Below, piece by piece: positions 1 to 6,538 of a DNA stretch of 64,000 nucleotides. Both the position numbers and the translations under genes were made by a program. This DNA is from Megalopta genalis (taxonomy: Eukaryota; Arthropoda; Insecta; Hymenoptera; Halictidae): the NCBI RefSeq assembly GCF_051020955.1, contig NC_135022.1:8706463-8770462 (forward strand), written 5' to 3'. The notes beneath the pieces were generated by a model, which ran no database searches, was not told where the DNA came from, and saw only the letters and a program-made list of their open reading frames with translations. How positions within the stretch are numbered: the first letter of the stretch is position 1; every line of letters begins with the position of its first letter.

Positions 1-438
1 CGTGTCCCCGGGGCTCTCCTGCCGCACTTCACCTCGTGGCGGGAGAGACGGCATGGCAGGCTCTCCTACCGAGCGACGCAGGTGTTCACCGGGCATGGCT
101 GCTTCGGTGTCTACCTGTGTCGCATCGGGCGGGAAGCGACGACGGTGTGCCACCATTGTGGCGCGGAGGAAGACTCGGCGCAGCACACGCTGGAGGAATG
201 TCCCGCCTTTTCAGCGCTGCGCCGAGTCCTAAAACGAGAAGTCGGCCACGACCTCGCACTCTCCAGCCTAGTTGGGGCCATGCTGGAGGGCCCGGGGAAG
301 TGGGCGGCAGCAATCTCTTTCTGCGAGGAGGTTATGTCGCGGAAGGAGGCTGCCGAGCGGGATCGGGAGCTTACAGATCCCGCCCGACGTGCCCGGGGAC
401 GGCGTGCGCGCCCACGCCGAGAAACCCCGGGCAGCTGA
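1..438 (+). CDS. ORF2 C-terminus (partial): endonuclease/reverse transcriptase polyprotein
   Basis: The frame is open from base 1 and ends at TGA (436-438). It matches residues 903-1047 of the complete ORF2 copies downstream. It includes the C-terminal zinc-knuckle-like motif C-x2-C-x8-H-x4-C (VCHHCGAEED...H...C) and the arginine-rich tail ending in ETPGS. It belongs to the 'GPGKW' and 'EEV' sequence type shared with copies 6, 8, 9 and 11. The endonuclease and RT domains are outside the window, so activity cannot be judged. Confidence 0.95.
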   Translation, partial: RVPGALLPHFTSWRERRHGRLSYRATQVFTGHGCFGVYLCRIGREATTVCHHCGAEEDSAQHTLEECPAFSALRRVLKREVGHDLALSSLVGAMLEGPGKWAAAISFCEEVMSRKEAAERDRELTDPARRARGRRARPRRETPGS

Positions 439-952
439 GAGTAGGCGGGCGGCGGGTGTACCAGAATACGCTGGTTTCATTGCCCGCCGCCCGCCAACAG
501 AGGAGGACCTCCACTGTTGGGAGTGGGGGATGACGAGTCGTCTGAGGGAGGCGAGTGTTAACTGTGATCCTCCTCCAATATACTCGTCGTCCCCCCGGCG
601 GCCGCTGTGATCAGGGCGGGGGCCCTGGTCACCTATCGCGCGGTCGCCGTGTCGGGGCGGTGCGGGTTGCGACCCCTCGCGCCGCCGAATTTAAATGGAT
701 TTTAGGGGGGAGGATTTATCTCCCCCCGGGACGCGGCCGGCCATCGTTACCACCTTGATGGCCGGCCAGGCGAGGGGGAGCCGCGGTAGTGTTCTTCAAG
801 AGTTCCCGTGGCTCCCCCGTTGAATCGCCAGCGATCGGTCCTGCGTCCTCAGGTCGCCGTGGAGGTTTTAGTGGGTCAAACCCCACACTACCCTCGTCCC
901 GCTCCCCCGGGCGGGGCGGGGGTGTCTGGCGAGCAGATTTCCTCCACGTAAA

Positions 953-1004
<52 letters not shown>
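439..1004 (+). other. 3' UTR and poly(A) tail of copy 1
   Basis: A perfect 13-bp GC stem (444-456 with 483-495) follows the ORF2 stop. The variable element further on is of the short type (GGGGGGA, 9-nt loop, TCCCCCC, near 704-726). The segment ends ACGTAAAAT and then 50 A (955-1004). One base of the 'gcggggtgcgacccc' block is changed here (gcgggttgcg). Confidence 0.85.
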
Positions 1005-1006
<2 letters not shown>

Positions 1007-1096
1007 TTATGTCAAGGTTATGTCAAGGTTATGTCAAGGTTATGTCAAGGTTATGTCAAGGTTATGTCAAGGTTATGTCAAGGTTATGTCAAGGTT
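1005..1096 (+). repeat. Telomere-like 11-bp repeat, 8 units + GGTT
   Basis: Eight perfect GGTTATGTCAA units plus GGTT separate copies 1 and 2. The motif in G-strand form is TTATGTCAAGG. It contains no stop codon in any + frame and supplies an ATG (1020) in frame with the truncated ORF1 that follows. Confidence 0.95.
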
Positions 1097-2465
1097 CGCC
1101 GCCCGGGACTGCCAACGCTCCGGGCAAGAAAAGTCCCCGCTCCCACATGCGACTGCGCCAGCAGATTTTCTGGCGCAGATAAGCGCCCTGATAGACGCCA
1201 AATTGGCGTCATTCAGGAGGGAGCTCGCGCCGCGAACGGACTCGGCCCTACGATCGGTGGCCCCTGGGCCGTCCGTCCCCTCACAGTCTTCGGACAGGGT
1301 GGGCCGGAGGGCGAAGAAGAAAAAGAAAGGTGAGAAAGCTGGGGCGGCTAAAGCGGCCCAGACGAAGCCCGCTCGACCGCGAGCAGAATTGGCCCCACCC
1401 TCCGCCGCGCCTCCACCTCAGGAGGCGTGGTCCCAGGTGGTTGGACGGAAGGCCAAAAAGGCGGCTGCCAAGGCCACTGCGGCCGCGAATAAAAAAGGAC
1501 GGGTGGTCCCGGCGGCCCCCAGGAAGACACCCCTGCCTCCTCGACCGCCACGCACAGCAGCGGTTACCATAACGGTTCCGTCTGGCGTAGACATTACTTA
1601 CGCGCAGGCGATGGCCACTGCCAGGTCCAAGGTGGACCTGGCAGAAATTGGCATCGCCTCGCTGAGGCCGCGAAGGGCGGTGACTGGGGGGTTAATTTTG
1701 GAGGTCCCTGGCACCGATGGGGCCGCCAAGGCCACCGTCCTCGCCACAAAAGTGGCAGAAGCGCTGGAAGGCACCGGCGTAAAGGTCGCGCGTCCGGTCA
1801 AAAAAGCTGACCTTAGGGTGCGCGGCCTGGTCGATTCGACCACGCCGGCGGAGGTCGCTGCGGCTGTTGCCCGCGTGGGCGGGTGCAGCGAGGGGGACAT
1901 CAATACCGGCGAAATTCGGTCTTCCCCCTCGGGATTGGGCACCCTCTGGCTCCGATGTCCTGCCGCGGCCGCTCGCAGGGTCGCTGTCGCCGGCCGCATA
2001 ACCGTCGGCTGGACCCAGGCAGCCGTGGAGGCCCTGAGTGCCCGGCCTCTGCAGTGTTACCGTTGCCTTGGTGTTGGCCACACCAGTCAGCGGTGCACTG
2101 CTGCCGAGGATAGGTCCGACTGCTGTTATAGATGCGGCAGTCGGGACCATAAGGTGGCAGCCTGTACGGCCACGCCCAATTGCCCGCTTTGTGCGGGCGC
2201 GGGCAAGCCATCTGGTCACCGCCTCGGCAGCCGGGCTTGTCCTGCCAGTGCGGGGTGGGGCAGGGGAGGCGGCCAAAGGCCGTCTGCCAGATTTAATAAA
2301 AAGGGGAGGGAAACCACTATGGCCAAGGCAGCGACCACCGTGGCCAGCAACGAAAAGGCAGCATCGCCTGATGCTGCCGCCGCGCCCGCGGGGGCGGATG
2401 GGTCCATTAAACTCCCAGACGCCACCGCATCCGCGGCCGTGACGGCGATGGACACGGCTGTGTAA
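1097..2465 (+). pseudogene. 5'-truncated ORF1 (Gag-like) remnant, open frame
   Basis: The frame is open from inside the upstream repeats to TAA at 2463-2465. The retained part covers the lysine-rich stretch, the Gag core domain and all three zinc knuckles. The lost part covers the basic N-terminus, the AT-hook-like motif and the leucine zipper. Because the upstream 11-bp repeat is open and contains ATG, a chimeric protein of 481 aa could start at 1020 with repeat-encoded residues (MSRLCQGYVKV...). Sequence around DCQRSGQEK and HATAPADF links this copy to copy 10, and its C-terminus (RGGGQRPSAR, GRETTM) to copies 4 and 11. Function is doubtful without the N-terminus. Its TAATG junction could still deliver ORF2 if the transcript is translated. 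Confidence 0.85.
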
Positions 2466-5400
2466 TGGGGCCCCCGGGCCCGATAATACAAGTTAACCTC
2501 AACTGCTCGGCCAGAGCGCAGGATCTCCTGTTTCAATGCCTGGCCGAGCGGGGTGCCGGGTTGGCAGTCGTGGCGGAGCCGCACAGGGTCCCCAAACATC
2601 CACACTGGATGGGGGACTCGATTGGCTCCGCCGCGATTATTTGGGCTGGGAGGCCGGGGTCCCCGCCGTGCTCGCTTATCGAGCGCGGCCTGGGATACGT
2701 GGCCGTCGATTGGGGCGGCACCGCGGTTGTGGCGATATACGCACCTCCAAGGTGGTCCCTCGAAGAGTTTGAGCAGTATCTGGACGGGGTAGGGAGATGC
2801 GTCTCCCGCTGCCATCCCCGTCCGGTGCTGGTCCTGGGGGACTTTAATGCCAAGGCCACGGCTTGGGGTTCCCCCGGGACTGATTCGAGGGGCCGGGAGG
2901 TGCTGGATTGGGCGGCGGGACTGGAGCTCCGTCTCCTGAACACGGGCTCGGTCCATACGTGCGTGCGGCATAACGGGGGGTCCATCGTTGACCTTTCGTG
3001 GGCAACGCCCCAGGCCGCGCGCCGTATTACGGGGTGGAGGGTGGCGGAAGGGGTCGAGACGTTGTCTGACCACAGATACATAGTTCTCGACCTCTCCGCC
3101 GCCCCACCATCGACACTCCGTCGTCGCCCCGCCGATGAAGGTTCGCCTCGACCGCGGTGGGCGCTGAAGCGCCTCGACCAGGACGCTCTGATGGCGGCGG
3201 CCCACGTCGTGGCCTGGCCAGCAACACCGGCCGGGCCAGTCGACGGGAATGGGGAGGCCCATTGGTTCCGGGGCGCAATGACGTCGATTTGCGACGTCGC
3301 CATGCCCCGGGCCAGGGTCTTCCCGAGGAAGGCCGTGTACTGGTGGTCGCGCGAAATAGCGGAATTACGCACCGAGTGCGTCCACGCGCGGCGCCAGTAC
3401 GCTCGCGCCCGTCGACGACGACGTACGGACGACGTGCTGGCTGCCCAGCTGTACGGGCGATATCGGGAGAAGGTGGTCGCCCTGCAGCTGGCCATCAGGC
3501 GAGCGAAGGACCAGGCCTGGCGCGATCTCCTCGGCTCTCTGAACCGAGATCCGTGGGGGCGCCCATACAAGATGGCATTGGGACGATTACGTCCCTGGGC
3601 GCCCCCCGTGACGGAGAGCCTGGATCCGGGGCTGCTCGGGCGGGTCGTGGACGCTTTATTCCCCGTTAGCGGGGAGGCGTCCCGGCCTGTCCCTGAGCCA
3701 GAGGAACATGAGTGGTCCCCGGATCTTGAGGTCGCGCCGGAGGAGATGGCCGGGGTCGTCAAATGGCTCCGGGGCAAGAATACCGCCCCGGGGCCGGACG
3801 GTATCCCCGGCCGGGTCTGGCTGCTCGCAGCGAGCGTCCTGGGCGAGAGGCTGAGGAGCCTCTACTCTGGGCTCCTGAGGTCGGGGACGTTCCCCGACCT
3901 ATGGAGAGAAAGTCGGATGGTCCTCTTGAGGAAGGATGGGAGGCCGGGGGATTCTCCCTCCGCGTACCGGCCCATTTGTCTCCTGGATGAGGCGGGCAAG
4001 ATCTTCGAGAAGATCATTGTTGCCCGCCTCTCCAGACACCTGTCCCGCGACGGCCCAGATCTGGCGGACTGCCAGTTTGGCTTCCGGGAGGGGCGATCGA
4101 CGGTCGACGCAATCGACCGTCTCAAGTCCCTCTCGGACAATGCCGTGGCAAGGGGCGGGGTGTGCTTGGCGGTGTCCATTGACATCGTCAATGCGTTCAA
4201 CACCCTGCCCTGGTCCGCCATTAGGGAGGCCCTCGTCGATCACCAGGTGCCTCCCTATCTGAGGCGGGTGATCGGGGCCTACCTGCGGGACAGGTGGGTT
4301 GAATACCCGGGCCGGTGCGGGATGATACGGAGGGAAGTGGACCGCGGGGTCCCGCAGGGGTCCGTTTTAGGACCGCTCCTGTGGGACCTAGGTTACAACG
4401 CGGTCCTGGAAAAGGCCTCCCTGCCCGACGGTGCCACCCTCGTCTGCTACGCGGACGACACGTTGGTGGTCGCCGTCGGGAGTACCTTCGAGAGGACCAT
4501 CCGTCGAGCAGAGGTTGCGGTGGCAGCCGTCGTCGCGAGGATCCGCGATCTGGGGCTGAAAATAGCCCCGGAGAAGGCCGAGGCTGTCTGGTTTCACGGA
4601 CGGCCTCGGTCTCGGCCACCGGCCAGATCGTGGATCCGGGTTGGAGAAGCCTGCGTCGAGGTGAAGTCCGAGTTGAAATATCTCGGACTGATCCTCGACA
4701 GCCACTGGTGCTTCGATGCGCATCTCGACCGTCTCGTCCCCCGAGTCGAAAAGGCGGCGGCCTCTTTGGGCCGCCTGCTGCCCAACCTCGGGGGACCGGG
4801 AGATTTGGTGCGCCGCCTATACCTGGGCGTGGTGCGGTCTATGGCCTTATACGGTGCCCCATTATGGGCGCCGTACGTGATGACCAGCCGGCGCAGCACG
4901 CTGCTGTTGCGCCGGCTACAGAGGCGGATGGCCATCCGCCTCATAAGAGGTTACCGCACCACGTCTACCGTGGCGGCGCTTGCTCTGGCGGGAGAACTTC
5001 CCTTCGAGCTTCAGGCGGCGGTGCGCGCCTATGTTTATGGGCGCACAAGCATCACCAGCCGTGCTCGAGGGGCCCCGCCGGAGCGAGAGACGGTCGAGGG
5101 CTTCGAGCTCCAGGCCCGGAGACTAGCGCTCGCCAGATGGCGTGCCGAGCTTTGCTCCCACGCCGGCGAGCGCGTCCCCGGGGCTCTCCTGCCGCACTTC
5201 ACCTCGTGGCGGGAGAGACGGCATGGCAGGCTCTCCTACCGAGCGACGCAGGTGTTCACCGGGCATGGCTGCTTCGGTGTCTACCTGTGTCGCATCGGGC
5301 GGGAAGCGACGACGGTGTGCCACCATTGTGGCGCGGAGGAAGACTCGGCGCAGCACACGCTGGAGGAATGTCCCGCCTTTTCAGCGCTGCGCCGAGTCCT

Positions 5401-5608
5401 AAAACGGGAAGTCGGTCACGACCTCGCACTCTCCAGCCTAGTTGGGGCCATGCTGGAGAGCCCGGGGAAGTGGGCGGCAGCAATCTCTTTCTGCGAGGAT
5501 GTTATGTCGCGGAAGGAGGCTGCCGAGCGGGATCGGGAGCTTACAGATCCCGCCAGACGTGCCCGGGGACGGCGTGCGCGCCCACGCCGAGAAACCCCGG
5601 GCAGCTGA
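2465..5608 (+). CDS. ORF2: APE-type endonuclease + reverse transcriptase (reference copy)
   Basis: This 1047-aa protein starts at the ATG of a TAATG junction with ORF1. Residues 1-210 form an apurinic-endonuclease-like domain: QVNLN (9-13), catalytic Glu in VVAEPH (E38), IYAPP (91-95), LGDFNAK (D126, N128), D176 and SDH (201-203). Residues about 430-760 are the reverse transcriptase: APGPDGIPGR (441-450), YRPICLL (501-507), QFGFREGRST (537-546), SIDIVNAFN (motif A, D573), PQGSVLGPLLW (630-640) and YADD (662-665). C952-C955-H964-C969 is the CCHC motif usual in R1-clade ORF2. The tail is arginine rich. The endonuclease should nick the repeat target and the RT should copy the element RNA from the nick. 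Copy-specific residues include R747H and S749C and Gly at 859. All catalytic motifs are present. Confidence 0.97.
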   Translation: MGPPGPIIQVNLNCSARAQDLLFQCLAERGAGLAVVAEPHRVPKHPHWMGDSIGSAAIIWAGRPGSPPCSLIERGLGYVAVDWGGTAVVAIYAPPRWSLEEFEQYLDGVGRCVSRCHPRPVLVLGDFNAKATAWGSPGTDSRGREVLDWAAGLELRLLNTGSVHTCVRHNGGSIVDLSWATPQAARRITGWRVAEGVETLSDHRYIVLDLSAAPPSTLRRRPADEGSPRPRWALKRLDQDALMAAAHVVAWPATPAGPVDGNGEAHWFRGAMTSICDVAMPRARVFPRKAVYWWSREIAELRTECVHARRQYARARRRRRTDDVLAAQLYGRYREKVVALQLAIRRAKDQAWRDLLGSLNRDPWGRPYKMALGRLRPWAPPVTESLDPGLLGRVVDALFPVSGEASRPVPEPEEHEWSPDLEVAPEEMAGVVKWLRGKNTAPGPDGIPGRVWLLAASVLGERLRSLYSGLLRSGTFPDLWRESRMVLLRKDGRPGDSPSAYRPICLLDEAGKIFEKIIVARLSRHLSRDGPDLADCQFGFREGRSTVDAIDRLKSLSDNAVARGGVCLAVSIDIVNAFNTLPWSAIREALVDHQVPPYLRRVIGAYLRDRWVEYPGRCGMIRREVDRGVPQGSVLGPLLWDLGYNAVLEKASLPDGATLVCYADDTLVVAVGSTFERTIRRAEVAVAAVVARIRDLGLKIAPEKAEAVWFHGRPRSRPPARSWIRVGEACVEVKSELKYLGLILDSHWCFDAHLDRLVPRVEKAAASLGRLLPNLGGPGDLVRRLYLGVVRSMALYGAPLWAPYVMTSRRSTLLLRRLQRRMAIRLIRGYRTTSTVAALALAGELPFELQAAVRAYVYGRTSITSRARGAPPERETVEGFELQARRLALARWRAELCSHAGERVPGALLPHFTSWRERRHGRLSYRATQVFTGHGCFGVYLCRIGREATTVCHHCGAEEDSAQHTLEECPAFSALRRVLKREVGHDLALSSLVGAMLESPGKWAAAISFCEDVMSRKEAAERDRELTDPARRARGRRARPRRETPGS

Positions 5609-6153
5609 GAGTAGGCGGGCGGCGGGTGTACCAGTACATGCTGGTTTCATTGCCCGCCGCCCGCCAACAGATGAGGACCTCCCCTGTTGTGAGTGGGGGA
5701 TGACGAGTCGCCTGAGGGAGGCGAGGACTAATTGTGATCCTCCTCCAATATACTCGTCGTCCCCCCGGCGGCCGCTGTGATCAGGGCGGGGGCCCTGGTC
5801 ACCTATCGCGCGGTCGCCGTGTCGGGGCGGTGCGGGGTGCGACCCCTCGCGCCGCCGAATTTAAATGGATTTTAGGGGGGAGGATTTATTTTATTTCCCC
5901 CCGGGACGCGGCCGGCCATCGTTACCATCCTGATGGCCGGCCAAGCGAGGGGGAGCCGCGGTAGTGTTCTTCAAGAGTTCCCGTGGCTCCCCCGTTGAAT
6001 CGCCAGCGATCGGTCCTGCGTCCTCAGGTCGCCGTGGAGGTTTTAGTGGGTCAAACCCCACACTACCCTCGTCCCGCTCCCCCGGGCGGGGCGGGGGTGT
6101 CTGGCGAGCAGATTTCCTCCACGTAAAATAAAAAAAAAAAAAAAAAAAAAAAA
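5609..6153 (+). other. 3' UTR and poly(A) of copy 2 (reference for hairpin series)
   Basis: The UTR is a chain of stem-loops. The first has 13 bp, GGCGGGCGGCGGG (5614-5626) with its exact complement (5653-5665), and an inner ACCAG/CTGGT stem. Next are TCGCCT/AGGCGA (near 5709-5725) and a 10-bp TGATCAGGGC/GCCCTGGTCA stem with one G-U pair (near 5778-5802). Then come GGGGGGA/TCCCCCC with a long T-rich loop (near 5875-5902), an 11-bp GGCCGGCCATC/GATGGCCGGCC stem (5910-5942) and a 13-bp stem with one wobble (5949-5993). Such structures are plausible recognition sites for the RT. The end is ACGTAAAAT followed by 24 A (6130-6153), and AATAAA overlaps the tail start. Confidence 0.8.
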
Positions 6154-6168
6154 GGTTATGTCAAGGTT
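6154..6168 (+). repeat. Telomere-like repeat, 1 unit + GGTT
   Basis: Only GGTTATGTCAAGGTT remains between the poly(A) of copy 2 and the C-run that begins copy 3. The flanking phase is the same as in the long tracts, so this is a target remnant and not an element sequence. Confidence 0.95.
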
Positions 6169-6312
6169 CCCCCCCGTGTCCGCTACCTTGTCGTGGTGGG
6201 GGGGCTTCGTGCCCTAATGATCCTCAAGGCTGTGCCGGCGGGGAATTTATTCCCTGGCAGGTTCTACCATGCCGGAGTGGCTTGAGGGGAGGGGCCAACT
6301 AAAGTCGGACAC
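6169..6312 (+). ncRNA. Candidate HDV-like ribozyme fold at the element 5' end
   Basis: C7 (6169-6175) pairs with G7 (6198-6204), a 7-bp 'P1'. GTGTCCG (6176-6182) pairs with CGGACAC (6306-6312), a 7-bp 'P2', giving a pseudoknot. ACC/GGT (6185-6187, 6195-6197) with a 7-nt loop fits 'P3'. CCTCAAG/CTTGAGG (6222-6228, 6281-6287), extended by an inner GGGAAT/ATTCCC hairpin, fits 'P4'. The joining strand reads CAACTAAAGT, where a catalytic C followed by A residues would be expected. Against it: HDV-like ribozymes usually begin with G and have a GG/CC P1.1. Here position 1 is C and only a CG/CG P1.1 (6192-6193 with 6208-6209) can be drawn. The module is the same length in all nine copies with a 5' end. 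Confidence 0.4.
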
Positions 6313-6538
6313 ATACCGTAAACCTGTGGTCATGTTTTACAGGAACGGGGGTCTTGCCTTAACCGGCCGGGCCGCGAGGATGACAACCTCTCTAAAAAAT
6401 CCCTAGCCCCAAGCAGTGTTACGCGGTGATGAGGGTGTAGCTGGAGTAAGCGCCAGCTATGGTTGGTGGGTGCACCAATCTTTAGCGGACAACCCCGGGT
6501 TACCTGGCGACCCCCGGGTGTATTAGCCTTCCCCGGGT
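6169..6538 (+). promoter_or_regulatory. 5' UTR of copy 3
   Basis: The 370-bp leader carries the putative pseudoknot (6169-6312). Downstream there are two mutually exclusive small stems (GTAAA/TTTAC and CCTGT/ACAGG near 6317-6343), an AGCTGG/CCAGCT hairpin (near 6439-6458), and a TTGGTG/CACCAA hairpin. A final 7-bp CCCCGGG/CCCGGGG stem (6531-6537 with 6551-6557) places the ORF1 ATG in its loop. R1-clade elements often carry internal promoters in this region, but I see no specific promoter motif. This copy has the 'gatgagggtgtagc' (type A) leader. In it the usual ccccggggtacc block reads ccccgggttacc. Confidence 0.7.

Larger units (their letters stand above)
1..1004 (+). mobile_element. Copy 1: 3' end of R1-clade (SART-like) non-LTR retrotransposon, cut by window edge
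   Basis: This is the 3' terminal kilobase of an element whose remainder lies left of the window. It holds the last 145 codons of ORF2, a 3' UTR and a 50-nt poly(A), and then joins the 11-bp repeat at GGTT exactly as the complete copies do. Nothing shows whether its missing 5' part is full length. Confidence 0.95.
1097..6153 (+). mobile_element. Copy 2: 5'-truncated R1-clade retrotransposon
   Basis: The repeat tract passes directly into ORF1 at about codon 275 of the complete copies. About 1.2 kb, the 5' UTR and the N-terminal third of ORF1, is missing. One T at the junction could belong to either side. Truncation of this kind is typical of incomplete reverse transcription in target-primed insertion. 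The 3' end, with 24 A and then GGTT phase, is normal. Confidence 0.95.

Noticed and set aside
2463..2467. ORF1-ORF2 fusion by frameshifting
   Set aside because: The clean TAATG overlap in all ten junctions fits termination-reinitiation better, and no slippery sequence is evident before the stop.
4315..5703. 462-codon + strand frame overlapping the RT and C-terminal part of ORF2 (also 30960-32348)
   Set aside because: Shifted frame of ORF2; split or shorter in the other copies and no recognisable domain, whereas the ORF2 frame has all RT motifs.
5609..6130. Rho-independent terminators or bacterial regulatory hairpins in the 3' UTR
   Set aside because: Context is a eukaryotic retrotransposon; the hairpins lack the stem plus T-run layout and are followed by a poly(A) tail.
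6169..6538. tRNA-like or 5S-like internal promoter (A/B boxes) in the leader
   Set aside because: I looked for such boxes and could not find a convincing pair; not reported as a feature.
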